DNA from: Acidobacteriota bacterium | GTDB taxonomy: Bacteria; Acidobacteriota; UBA890; WLXD01 | Assembly: GCA_012103255.1 (NCBI GenBank) | Contig: WLXD01000004.1 | Location: forward strand, 62,001-126,000 | Length of the DNA: 64,000 nt | Direction: 5' to 3' | Shown: positions 33,674 to 42,841 of the stretch, in pieces | Numbering within the stretch: the stretch's first letter is position 1 | Layout of the letters: each line of letters begins with the position of its first letter | The notes under the pieces: model-generated | Database searches by the model: none | What the model was told of the DNA's origin: nothing | What the model saw: only the letters and a program-made list of their open reading frames with translations | Position numbers and translations under genes: made by a program

Positions 33674-36600
33674 ATGTCTGCTTCTGCCTATCTGGGCGGC
33701 TCGCTCGCCTACGTCCCGCTCTGGTGCAAGAGCAACTTCTCCTTCCTCGAAGGCGCCAGCGACCCTGCTGAGCTGGTCGAGGAAGCGCGTCACCTGGGGC
33801 TACGGTCGATCGCCATCACCGACCGGGACGGTGTGCACGGCATCGTGCAGGCGCATGTACGGGCCGAAGAGCTGGGAATCCATCTGATCGTGGGCTCCCA
33901 GATCACCGTGCAGGACAATTCGGTGATCACGCTGCTGGTGACAAGCCGGGAGGGCTACTCCAACCTCTGTCGCCTCGTAACCAAGGGGCGGCTCCGCAAT
34001 GCCAAGGGCGAATGCAGCGTCACCTGGCACGAGATCGCCGAACACGCCGGCGGGCTCATCGCACTATGGGGTGGTGATCGTAGTCTGCTGACTCAATCGA
34101 TCGATGAAGTCTCGCCTTTCTCCGGCAGGCTGGTCGATCCCTATTCCGTCGAGTCATCGTTCACTCCAGGCATGCGTTTCGGTGCTGGAGCACACCTGGA
34201 CAGTTCCCCTTCCGGCGAAGGTGCCGCGCTGCCTCCTACCTCCACGGAAGTGGCGGCTGCTCACGTCGTTGACCTGTTCGAATTCAGTGCGGCACGCGAA
34301 CCACGAACACTCGAAGAGGTCGCCGACCTTCTACGCGAAGCCTTCGGGCCGCGCCTGTTTGCAATGGCTACCCGCCATTACCGCGCCGATGAACCTGCAA
34401 TGGAACGTCGTCTCCGCGCCCGCGCTCAACGCTTCGGCCTCTCCGTTGTGGCAAGCGCCGAGGTGCTCTACCACGTGCCGGCGCGTCGCGATGCGCACGA
34501 TGTCCTCAATTGCATCCGTCACGGCACCCAGGTGCCCAGCGCCGGCCGCTGCATCAAAGGCAACGCCGAGCACGCGCTGCATTCGCCCCAGACTTTTGCG
34601 TCGCTCTTCTCTGACGATCCGCTTGCCGTAGCACGCACCCGCGAGATCGCCGAGATGTGCACCTTCTCCATGCGTGAACTGCGCTATCGCTATCCGTCCG
34701 AACAGCTGCCCGACGGCACCTCATCCATGCAGCACCTACGCGATCTGACCTGGGACGGGGCCCGGAAGCGCTATCGCGACAACCCCGGCCCGGATGGTGC
34801 CCGCGGACATGTCCCGTCTGCGGTTCGACAACAGATCGAGAAAGAACTCGGCGTCATTGACGACCTCGACTACCCCGGGTACTTCCTCACCATGCGCGAG
34901 ATCGTGCGCTTCTGTCAGGAAAAGAACATCCTCTGCCAGGGGCGCGGCTCCGCGGCCAACTCGATCGTCTGTTTCTGCCTCGAGATCACCGCGATCGACC
35001 CCGTGCGCATGGATCTTTTGTTCGAGCGCTTCATCTCGAAGGAACGCGCCGAGCCCCCGGATATCGATCTCGATATCGAGCACGACCGGCGCGAAGAAGC
35101 GATCCAGCACATGTACACCAAGTACGGTCGCTCGCATGCGGCCATGGTGGCCAACGTCATCCGCTACCGCGGCAAATCGTCCGTGCGCGACGTCGGCAAG
35201 GCCCTGGGGCTTTCGGAAACATCGCTCGATCGACTCTCCAAACTCGCGGGACGCTGGGGCGGGCTCGATGAGAAGACCTTGCGCTCTGCAGGGCTCGATC
35301 CGCACAACCCGACCATCAGTCACCTGGTGCGCCTGTCCAACGAGATCAGCGGGTTCCCCCGCCACCTCTCGATCCATCCGGGAGGGTTCCTGCTCGGTCA
35401 CGAACCCGTGCACGACCTCGTTCCCATCGAGAACGGCGCCATGGAGAACCGCACTGTCATTCAGTGGGACAAGGATGACGTCGAAGCTCTCGGCCTCTTC
35501 AAGGTCGACCTGCTCGGCCTTGGGGCCCTCACCCAACTCCACAAGGGCTTCGACATGCTACGTGAACACCGCGGCATCGAACTCGACATGGCCACCGTGC
35601 CTCATGACGACGAAGCCACCTTCGACATGTGCTGCGAGGCCGATACGGTCGGCGTCTTCCAGATCGAGAGTCGGGCGCAGATGTCGATGCTGCCGCGTCT
35701 GAAGCCGCGCAATTTCTACGACATGGTCGTGGAAATCTCGATCGTGCGACCGGGGCCGATCACCGGCGGCATGGTGCACCCCTACCTGCGCCGACGAAAT
35801 GGCGAAGAGCCCATCGAGTACCCACACGAGTGCCTCGAGCCGGTTCTCAAAAAAACGCTGGGAGTTCCCCTGTTCCAGGAGCAGGTGATGAAGCTCGCCG
35901 TCGTCGCCGCCGACTACACGCCAGGCGAAGCCGATCAGCTACGCCGCGACATGGCCGCCTGGAAAAAGACGGGCCGGCTCGAACGTCATCGCGACCGTCT
36001 CATCTCACGGATGATGAAAAAGGGTATCGAGGCCGAGTTCGCTGAACGCGTATTCGAGCAGATCCGTGGCTTCGGCGACTACGGCTTTCCTGAGTGCGTC
36101 AGCGGCAACACCCAGATCATTGATGCTGACACCGGACGCCTGGTCGCCATACGCGATCTCGTGGAGGGCGACGCCCAGGTCACTCATACACTCACCTGCA
36201 GCTCCGATCTCCAGATCGAGCCGCGGCAAGTTCTGTCCGCCAAACCCAGTGGGCGAAAACCGGTGTATCGGCTCCGGACTGCACTCGGTCATGTTCTCGA
36301 CGCGACGGCAGAACACCCGCTCCTCACGGTTTCCGGATGGCAGAAGCTCGGAGAGCTTCAGGTCGGGGACGCGGTCGCAGTGGCCCGGTCCCTACCGACC
36401 ACCGGCATCAAGCGATGGCCCCGCTACAAGATCGTCGTTCTCGCTGACCTGATTACCGAGGGCAACCTGTGCCACCCCTCCACCTGTTACTTCTACACAA
36501 CGGATGCAGCCCACCGCGACGAATACATCCGGTGTGTCGAACAGTTCGCAAATACCGAGGCAGTTCTGGCTCTGCATCGTGCGTGTTTCAGCATTCATGT

Positions 36601-38449
36601 TCGTCGCAAGAACCGGCAACGGTTGTCTGGCCTGGTGCGCTGGTTACGCGATCTCGGCATGTGGAATGTTGGAGCCAGGCACAAAGAGCTTCCCCCGGAG
36701 GTCTTTGAACTCGCGCCGAGCTGTATCGGGCTGCTGCTCGCACGAATGTGGGAAGGCGATGGACATGTTTCGACCAGCAGTCGGCATGCGGATTACGACA
36801 CCTCGTCGCGAAAACTCGCGCACCAGGTTCAACACCTACTGCTGCGACTCGGCGTCGTAGCCAGAATCTACGAGCGTCAGCGAGACTATCGTGGCGAGCC
36901 GAATACCAGCTATGTCGTAACTGTCACCGGAGCGGCGCTCGCCTCGTTCTACAAACAGATCGGGCAACGGTTCCTCAATAAGCGCAAGCGCGCCCGCGCA
37001 CACGACTTACGGGAAACTTCGTTGATGTCCTCGAAGGACGTCATCCCTGTTGCCGTTACTGACCTGATCCGTCGCGAGCGCGATCGGCACGGTGTTACCT
37101 GGCGTGAAATCGGAAGGGCGACTTCGCTCGGCATGCGAGAGATCCAGGCTCGGCAACATGACACCAAACTAGGCTTCCGTCGCTGGGTGATCGATCGCCT
37201 CGGCGGCTATCTCCAATCCGGTGAACTCAAAGCGCTCGCTAATTCAGATCTCTACTGGGATCGTATTGTCTCCATCGAAGCGATGGGTTCGCAGATGACG
37301 TACGACCTAGAGATCGAGGGCAATCACAATTTTCTTGCCAACGATTTCGTGGTTCACAATTCGCATGCGGCAAGCTTTTCGCTGATCGCCTATGCGACAT
37401 CGTGGTTGAAGTGTCACTACCCCGCCGAGTTCGCCTGCTCGTTGCTCAACTCGCAGCCCATGGGGTTCTACTCGGCTGCCACTATTGTCGATGACGCCAA
37501 GCGCCATCATGTCGAGGTGCGGCCCGTCAGTGTTCGAGCGCCGTGGTGGGACTGCGTGCTGGAAACGACAAAGATGGACGCGCAGCACGCCAGTGTTGTC
37601 GAGGACGAATTCGACGGGGCGGCGGCGTTGGCGCATCTCGAAGATCGCCTCACGACGCCGACTATTGCGCGCGGGCCCGGGGACCCGACTCCGGCGCTGT
37701 CTCCTGCGCGGGGTCTCGCCGTTCGGATGGGACTCCGCTACGTGCGTGGACTCCGCACCGACGAAGGCGAGCGCATCGAGACAGCCGCACGCGAAGCGCC
37801 TTTCACGTCCATCAACGATTTCCGACAGCGCGTGAAGCTCTCTGAGCGTTCGCTGCGACGGATTACCGAAGCTGGGTTCTTCGAACCTTTCGAATCCTCG
37901 CGACGAGGGGCCCTCTGGCAGGTACATGGCCTGGTCGCCGAGAGTCCCGAGCCCGAACTGCAGGCCGTCGACCAAACCTCGACATCGGCTACCGAGTTCA
38001 CTGATGGTGCTGCGCCGCAGTTCACAGAGCTCAACAGCTACGAGCAGATCAACTGGGACTACCGCACGGCCGATCACTCTGCCCGGGGTCATATTCTCGA
38101 GCCGCTACGTTCGCAGCTGCAGCAAATGGGCCTTCCTGATGCCGAAACCATTAGCCGCATGCGTGACGGATCACGAGCCTCCTATGCGGGCATCGTGATC
38201 TGTCGCCAGCGCCCGGGCACTGCATCGGGTGTGGTCTTCATGACTCTCGAAGACGAGTCGGGTTTCGTGAACCTCGTACTCTGGCCCGACGTCTTCGAGA
38301 AATTCGGTGTGATCGGTCGCACCACGTCTTTCCTCGGAGTCACCGGCAAGGTCCAGGCCCAGGATTCCGTAGTCCACATCGTTGTCGATATGCTCTGGCA
38401 GCCTGAGCTTCGACTGAACCACGAGCGTCGCAGTCGCGACTTTCACTGA
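33674..38449 (+). CDS. dnaE2: Error-prone DNA polymerase III alpha (DnaE2) with in-frame intein
   Basis: 1591-residue precursor of the damage-induced polymerase that partners ImuA/ImuB. I start at the ATG at 33674 (MSASAYLGG); the frame from 33491 runs through the SOS box. The N-extein (1-807) has the PHP domain (LGLRSIAITDRDGVHGIVQAH), the C-family active site with QGRGSAANSIVCF and PDIDLDIEHD (about 460-470), and FQIESRAQMSML. Residues 808-1229 are an intein. The C-extein (1230-1591) resumes with SHAASFSLIAYATSWLKCHYP and ends with an OB-fold (GVVFMTLEDESGFVNLVLWP), the DnaE2 hallmark. Without the intein it is 1169 residues, slightly longer than usual. It is separated from lexA-imuAB by about 13 kb. 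Confidence 0.95.
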   Translation: MSASAYLGGSLAYVPLWCKSNFSFLEGASDPAELVEEARHLGLRSIAITDRDGVHGIVQAHVRAEELGIHLIVGSQITVQDNSVITLLVTSREGYSNLCRLVTKGRLRNAKGECSVTWHEIAEHAGGLIALWGGDRSLLTQSIDEVSPFSGRLVDPYSVESSFTPGMRFGAGAHLDSSPSGEGAALPPTSTEVAAAHVVDLFEFSAAREPRTLEEVADLLREAFGPRLFAMATRHYRADEPAMERRLRARAQRFGLSVVASAEVLYHVPARRDAHDVLNCIRHGTQVPSAGRCIKGNAEHALHSPQTFASLFSDDPLAVARTREIAEMCTFSMRELRYRYPSEQLPDGTSSMQHLRDLTWDGARKRYRDNPGPDGARGHVPSAVRQQIEKELGVIDDLDYPGYFLTMREIVRFCQEKNILCQGRGSAANSIVCFCLEITAIDPVRMDLLFERFISKERAEPPDIDLDIEHDRREEAIQHMYTKYGRSHAAMVANVIRYRGKSSVRDVGKALGLSETSLDRLSKLAGRWGGLDEKTLRSAGLDPHNPTISHLVRLSNEISGFPRHLSIHPGGFLLGHEPVHDLVPIENGAMENRTVIQWDKDDVEALGLFKVDLLGLGALTQLHKGFDMLREHRGIELDMATVPHDDEATFDMCCEADTVGVFQIESRAQMSMLPRLKPRNFYDMVVEISIVRPGPITGGMVHPYLRRRNGEEPIEYPHECLEPVLKKTLGVPLFQEQVMKLAVVAADYTPGEADQLRRDMAAWKKTGRLERHRDRLISRMMKKGIEAEFAERVFEQIRGFGDYGFPECVSGNTQIIDADTGRLVAIRDLVEGDAQVTHTLTCSSDLQIEPRQVLSAKPSGRKPVYRLRTALGHVLDATAEHPLLTVSGWQKLGELQVGDAVAVARSLPTTGIKRWPRYKIVVLADLITEGNLCHPSTCYFYTTDAAHRDEYIRCVEQFANTEAVLALHRACFSIHVRRKNRQRLSGLVRWLRDLGMWNVGARHKELPPEVFELAPSCIGLLLARMWEGDGHVSTSSRHADYDTSSRKLAHQVQHLLLRLGVVARIYERQRDYRGEPNTSYVVTVTGAALASFYKQIGQRFLNKRKRARAHDLRETSLMSSKDVIPVAVTDLIRRERDRHGVTWREIGRATSLGMREIQARQHDTKLGFRRWVIDRLGGYLQSGELKALANSDLYWDRIVSIEAMGSQMTYDLEIEGNHNFLANDFVVHNSHAASFSLIAYATSWLKCHYPAEFACSLLNSQPMGFYSAATIVDDAKRHHVEVRPVSVRAPWWDCVLETTKMDAQHASVVEDEFDGAAALAHLEDRLTTPTIARGPGDPTPALSPARGLAVRMGLRYVRGLRTDEGERIETAAREAPFTSINDFRQRVKLSERSLRRITEAGFFEPFESSRRGALWQVHGLVAESPEPELQAVDQTSTSATEFTDGAAPQFTELNSYEQINWDYRTADHSARGHILEPLRSQLQQMGLPDAETISRMRDGSRASYAGIVICRQRPGTASGVVFMTLEDESGFVNLVLWPDVFEKFGVIGRTTSFLGVTGKVQAQDSVVHIVVDMLWQPELRLNHERRSRDFH
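36095..37360 (+). mobile_element. DnaE2 intein with LAGLIDADG homing endonuclease
   Basis: A 422-residue, in-frame protein intron inserted between Glu and Ser of the DnaE sequence YGFPE/SHAASF. It starts with Cys (CVSGNTQIIDADTG, block A). Block B has T71-x2-H74 in DATAEHPLL. It ends YDLEIEGNHNFLANDF, then VVHN, followed by Ser, the nucleophile of the second step. Between the splicing blocks lies a DOD endonuclease: ADLITEG (E122) and WEGDG (E220, D222) are the paired LAGLIDADG helices with their acidic residues kept. About 150 further residues (TWREIGRATSLG and neighbours) may be a DNA-recognition domain. All splicing residues are present, so it looks active. Confidence 0.95.
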
Positions 38450-38460
38450 ACGAGGTCCGC

Positions 38461-38967
38461 ATGTCCGATCAGGAACAACCACAGCAGCGTGTCATCAACA
38501 TCGACCAGGCCGAGTTCATGGACTGGGGCAAGGGTGAGGACTACCAGGCAAAGATGGCCCGGTTGTCGTTCCTCATCGGCGCTCAGAAGCTCGGTTTCAA
38601 CATGACCCGGCTCGAGCCCGGCAAGTCCGCCTTCCCCTATCACCTCCATCACAACAACGAGGAACTCTTCATCATCCTCGAGGGAACCGGCACCGCCCGC
38701 ATGCCCGACGGGGAGCACGCGCTTCGCCGTGGCGACCTGCTCCTGTGCCCTCCAGGCCCGGACGGCGCCCACAAGATCACGAACGACGGCGAAGAGGACC
38801 TCGTGTATCTCGCCGTGAGCACGAGCCTGTCGCCCGAGGTGGTCGAGTATCCCGACAGCAACAAGTGCCTGGCCTTCGCGGGAACGTTCCCCGACAACGT
38901 CGCCTTCCGTGGTGTGTTCAAGCAAGACACGATGGTCGACTACTGGGACGGCGAAGCCACAGACTGA
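38461..38967 (+). CDS. Cupin domain protein
   Basis: 168-residue cupin starting 11 bases after the dnaE2 stop. The conserved motif is FPYHLHHNNEELFIILEGTG (His, His, Glu), followed by GEHALRRGDLLLCPPGPDGAHK (His). The extra N-terminal ~45 residues and the tail KQDTMVDYWDGE are typical of the cupins annotated as metal-binding sugar-related proteins in soil and marine bacteria. Catalysis is not predictable. The short distance suggests that it can be read through from dnaE2, but a link to DNA repair is not implied. Confidence 0.82.
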   Translation: MSDQEQPQQRVINIDQAEFMDWGKGEDYQAKMARLSFLIGAQKLGFNMTRLEPGKSAFPYHLHHNNEELFIILEGTGTARMPDGEHALRRGDLLLCPPGPDGAHKITNDGEEDLVYLAVSTSLSPEVVEYPDSNKCLAFAGTFPDNVAFRGVFKQDTMVDYWDGEATD

Positions 38968-39018
38968 CGCTCAGACAGATACCGCGATCCGGTTCATAGC
39001 GAGTACAGTACGGCCACG

Positions 39019-41820
39019 ATGATCTGTACCCACTGTGGCGAGGAAATCCCCGACAACAGCGTGGTGTGCCCGTTCTGCGCAACGTCGCAGGCGGAGGCAC
39101 CGACATCGCTGGGGCCGAGTGCCGGTGGCGGTGCGTCCCTAGACGACGCCGCAACTTCGCTCGAAGTGCCCACGACGAGTCCTGACGACGTACCAACATC
39201 GGGCGGCATCGTGCCGCCCACTTCGGTATCCAGTCCGTCGATGTCGGCCTCCGACAGCGGCCAGCACGGCCGCTTTCTGCCGGGTACGACCGTAGCGGGG
39301 CGCTACCGGATTGCAGGGCTCCTGGGTCGGGGCGGCATGGGCGAGGTTTATCGAGCGGACGACCTGAAGCTCGGGCAGCAGGTTGCGCTCAAGTTCCTAC
39401 CGGGCCGCATGGTGGCCGACGCCGAGGACGTCCAGCGTCTCTACGACGAAGTGCGTATGGCCCGGAAGGTCTCGCACCCGAACGTTTGTCGGGTCTTCGA
39501 TGTCGGTGAAACCGACGGGCTGCACTATGTCTCGATGGAGTACGTGGATGGTGAAGATCTCTCATCACTTCTCCGCCGCATCGGCCGTCTGCCCGAGGAC
39601 AAAGCGCTCGAGATCGCGCGCCAACTTTGCGCCGCGCTCGGTGCCGCGCACGATGAAGGCGTGCTCCATCGCGACCTGAAGCCCGCGAACATCATGATCG
39701 ACGGTCGCGGGCGCGTGAAACTCACGGACTTCGGACTCGCCGCCGTGAACGAGGTGCGCGCCGGTACTCCTATCTACATGGCCCCTGAACAGCTCGCCGG
39801 CACAGAGGTATCGATCCGGAGCGACGTGTATTCGCTCGGCCTGGTGCTCCACGAGATCTTCACCGGCAAGCGGGTATTCGAGGCCGATGACCTGACCGAA
39901 CTCTCGCAACTACACCAGAGCGACCTGTCCAACTCGCTCACGGACACGTCGCGACTCGACATGGCGGTTGATCGGGTGATTCACCGCTGCCTCGAACTCG
40001 AGCCCGCCAAACGCCCTGCCTCGGCTCTTTCCGTTGCCGCTGCTTTACCCGGGGCCGATCCGCTGGCGGCTGCACTCGCGGCCGGTGAGACGCCATCGCC
40101 GGAGATGGTCGCCGAAGCCGGGGGCGAAGGCAGTCTGACGCTGTCCCGCGCGGTTCCTCTTCTGCTCTTCGCTCTAATCGGCGCCTTTTTCGTCGGCGGA
40201 CTGCAGTGGCAGCACAGCCTTGCAGGATGGGTGCCCATGGATATCGCTCCCGCGGTTCTCGAGGCCCGCGCCACGGAAACTCTCGAGCTGCTCGGCTACT
40301 CGGATGACTTCGCGGACACCGCATCGGGACTCCGAACGGATCTCAGCTACTTCAGCTGGCTACGCGGTGAGGAAGCGACGGACGCGCACTTCGACTTGAT
40401 CGCCGACGGTCGCGCCGGGGTGGCCGCATTTTGGTGGCGCGGATCCCCGGTCACGCTGGTGCCAGCAGGTCCGTCCGGAATCGGCCTCTCGGACGGCGCC
40501 GATTTCAATGATCCGCCACAGACCGTCCCGGGCATGCTGACGATCGAACTCGACACGATGGGGCGACTGGTGAGCTTCGAGGCCCTACCGGACCGACTCG
40601 ACCCGCCGGCGTCGCAGGGCACGCTCGCTTGGGCAGAAATCTTCGAAGCCATGGGTTGGGAACTCAACGCCTTCGAAACCGTGGAGCCCCGACTCACGCC
40701 AACGCAATTTGCCGACCAACGCATGGCGTGGGAAGGCCGATACTCTGACGACCCCGAGTTTCCCGTCCGTATCGAAGCGGCGGCACTCGGCGACCGCCTC
40801 GTCAGCCTGCGGGTGTTCGCGCCCCACGCGCCGCTCGACCCGCCGACCAGAACGATCGGCCCAACCAGCTTCGGCTTTGCCAGCGTCGTGGCCTTGCTCG
40901 TCGTTGTGGGGATTATCGTCCTACTCCTGACAGCCATCTTCGGCGGCCTGTACGTTGCGCAGAAGAACCTCCGATCTGGGCGCGGCGACCAGCGTGGCGC
41001 GCGACGACTCGGCTCCGCCGTCGCCCTGATGCTCGGCATCTCGTGGCTACTTGGCGACCACACCTACTCCATGAACGACATCAACGAGTTCATGAAGATG
41101 CTCGTCTTTGTTGGCGCCGGTGGCGCCATGAGTTGGGCGCTGTACCTCGCGGTGGAGCCGTTCATGCGCCGGCACAACCCAGGGGCGCTGATCGGCTGGA
41201 CACGGGTGATCGACGGACGTCTGGGCGATCCTCTTGTGGCGCGGGACGTTCTCATCGGATGCGCGGTCGGAATCCTCAGCCGTCTGCTCGACTTGGTTCC
41301 GCTGGCTATCGGCGATCGAGCGGCCACCGCCGGGAGCTATGTGGGGCTGCCCCTCGAATCGACAACTCAGCTCTTCAGCACGGCTCTCGGCGTCGCCAAC
41401 AACTACGTGTTCCTGGGCCTTGGATTGTCCTTTCTCTACGGCCTGAGCTACCTCGCAGCCGGCAAGCGCACCTGGCTCGCGTTCCTCGGCTGGATCCTCT
41501 TTTTCGGCGGACCGGGCTTCGTGCCCGGCCTGACCATCAACGGGGCACGGCCGTCCGCCACTGCTCTGAGCGCAATACTGTGGACGGTCGGCTGGGCCGT
41601 GCTGCTGATCGTTCTCGTGCGCTTGGGCATCCTGGTTTTCGTGGTGATGGCCACAACCTCGACAGTATTTTCGCTGGGCCTTCCCACGCTCGACTTCGGC
41701 GCCTGGTACGGCAGCACGATCGGCGCCACGCTGCTGGCATTCACGGTCGTCGCCGCAATCGCCTTCTGGCGCACTGTGTCCTGGGGCGGCGGGCTCGCGG
41801 AAGCCATGGGCGGGGACTAG
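39019..41820 (+). CDS. Membrane Ser/Thr protein kinase with N-terminal zinc ribbon
   Basis: 933-residue protein. Residues 1-20 hold a zinc ribbon (CTHCGEEIPDNSVVCPFC: two CxxC pairs 12 residues apart), then a ~70-residue Ser/Thr/Pro-rich linker. The Hanks-type kinase domain (about 95-350) is complete: LLGRGGMGEVYRA, VALKFLP (Lys), HRDLKPANIM and DFGLA. A membrane helix (LLLFALIGAFFVGGLQW) is followed by an extracytoplasmic region of ~210 residues. At least seven further helices lie towards the C-terminus. Such a polytopic sensor-kinase arrangement is unusual. The activation loop is short (AVNEVRAGTPIYMAPE). It should phosphorylate Ser/Thr in response to an envelope signal. Confidence 0.9.
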   Translation: MICTHCGEEIPDNSVVCPFCATSQAEAPTSLGPSAGGGASLDDAATSLEVPTTSPDDVPTSGGIVPPTSVSSPSMSASDSGQHGRFLPGTTVAGRYRIAGLLGRGGMGEVYRADDLKLGQQVALKFLPGRMVADAEDVQRLYDEVRMARKVSHPNVCRVFDVGETDGLHYVSMEYVDGEDLSSLLRRIGRLPEDKALEIARQLCAALGAAHDEGVLHRDLKPANIMIDGRGRVKLTDFGLAAVNEVRAGTPIYMAPEQLAGTEVSIRSDVYSLGLVLHEIFTGKRVFEADDLTELSQLHQSDLSNSLTDTSRLDMAVDRVIHRCLELEPAKRPASALSVAAALPGADPLAAALAAGETPSPEMVAEAGGEGSLTLSRAVPLLLFALIGAFFVGGLQWQHSLAGWVPMDIAPAVLEARATETLELLGYSDDFADTASGLRTDLSYFSWLRGEEATDAHFDLIADGRAGVAAFWWRGSPVTLVPAGPSGIGLSDGADFNDPPQTVPGMLTIELDTMGRLVSFEALPDRLDPPASQGTLAWAEIFEAMGWELNAFETVEPRLTPTQFADQRMAWEGRYSDDPEFPVRIEAAALGDRLVSLRVFAPHAPLDPPTRTIGPTSFGFASVVALLVVVGIIVLLLTAIFGGLYVAQKNLRSGRGDQRGARRLGSAVALMLGISWLLGDHTYSMNDINEFMKMLVFVGAGGAMSWALYLAVEPFMRRHNPGALIGWTRVIDGRLGDPLVARDVLIGCAVGILSRLLDLVPLAIGDRAATAGSYVGLPLESTTQLFSTALGVANNYVFLGLGLSFLYGLSYLAAGKRTWLAFLGWILFFGGPGFVPGLTINGARPSATALSAILWTVGWAVLLIVLVRLGILVFVVMATTSTVFSLGLPTLDFGAWYGSTIGATLLAFTVVAAIAFWRTVSWGGGLAEAMGGD

Positions 41821-41923
41821 AGCTTCGTTGACTGCCGTGCGACACGGACGCCCTGTTCGGTAGTATCGGAGAGCGAAGATCCCGACCCTGCGCACTCCCG
41901 ATCCCCCCAACGGTTCCACACCC

Positions 41924-42841
41924 GTGCCACATCGGATCTTCGCTCTTGCGATTCTCGCTCTTGCTATGAACCTCGGCGCCACGTCATCCACCCGGGCCAC
42001 GGCATCGGCCCCGCCATCGAGCCAGGCGGCCGTCAGAGCACTTCCCGGCAACATCTTCGCGGCGAACCTCAGTTCGCACAGCGTTTCGCAGCATGACGGC
42101 AACTCCGGCGAGAGCCTCGGCGACTTCGTCGCGTCAGGAGCGGGCGGGCTCGTCGGCCCAACCGGCATAGCATTCGGGCCTGACGGCGACCTTTACGTCG
42201 GAAGCTCCGGCAGTAACCAGGTGCTCCGGTTCGACGGCGACACCGGCGAGCCCATCGATGTCTTCACGAAGTCAGCGATCGAGCGGCCGTTCTCAATCAT
42301 CTTCTCTCCTGACGGTGATCTGCTCGTGAGTTCCCGCGATCAGATCCTGCGTATCAACCCCGAAGGTCAGATTCTCGGCGAGGCCGTCGTCAGCGACAAA
42401 CTCCGTCAGCCGATCGGGCTCCGCTTTGGTCCGGAGAACAAGCTCTACGTCGCCAATAGCCGGGGCGACAATGTGCTCGTCTTTGATTGGCCGTCCGGAA
42501 CCCTGGTCAACGAGATTGACAGCGAATCGCTGCGATTCCCCTCCGACGTCGACCTCACCCCCGATGGGAGGCTTCTGGTCTCCAGTGCATTCACGCGGGC
42601 GGTTCATGTCTTCGACCCGATCACCGGACAGGAGCTACCTGACGTTGCGATGTTGCCGGAAGGAAGCGCGCCCGTCGGGCTGGCGTTGGACGACATCGGC
42701 CGAGTCTGGATTGCGGATTTCGCCGCGAACGCTCTCTATCGGTGGCCCATAAGCGGCCAGTTGACCGGCGCCCTTTCGAGCACCGGCCTGGCAGGCCCGG
42801 AGAACATCGCGATCAAGCCCCGAGAGGTTCGGGACCGCTAG
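41924..42841 (+). CDS. Exported NHL/SMP-30-type beta-propeller protein
   Basis: 305-residue secreted protein with a GTG start and a signal peptide (FALAILALAMNLGATSS). The mature part consists of about six NHL-like blades with repeats of the form GPTGIAFGPDGDLYVGSSGSNQVLRFDGDTG, RPFSIIFSPDGDLLVSS and FPSDVDLTPDGRLLVSS. Such propellers are lactonase-like or protein-binding; the catalytic metal residues of SMP-30 enzymes are not evident here. It follows the kinase gene after 103 bases and might be its periplasmic partner, which is only a suggestion from position. Its stop overlaps the end of the convergent PadR gene. Confidence 0.8.
   Translation: MPHRIFALAILALAMNLGATSSTRATASAPPSSQAAVRALPGNIFAANLSSHSVSQHDGNSGESLGDFVASGAGGLVGPTGIAFGPDGDLYVGSSGSNQVLRFDGDTGEPIDVFTKSAIERPFSIIFSPDGDLLVSSRDQILRINPEGQILGEAVVSDKLRQPIGLRFGPENKLYVANSRGDNVLVFDWPSGTLVNEIDSESLRFPSDVDLTPDGRLLVSSAFTRAVHVFDPITGQELPDVAMLPEGSAPVGLALDDIGRVWIADFAANALYRWPISGQLTGALSSTGLAGPENIAIKPREVRDR

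Noticed and set aside
36095-37360. Possibility that dnaE2 is two genes with an insertion-sequence remnant between them
   Set aside because: The frame is unbroken, there are no terminal repeats or transposase, and the segment has all intein blocks and exact splice boundaries.
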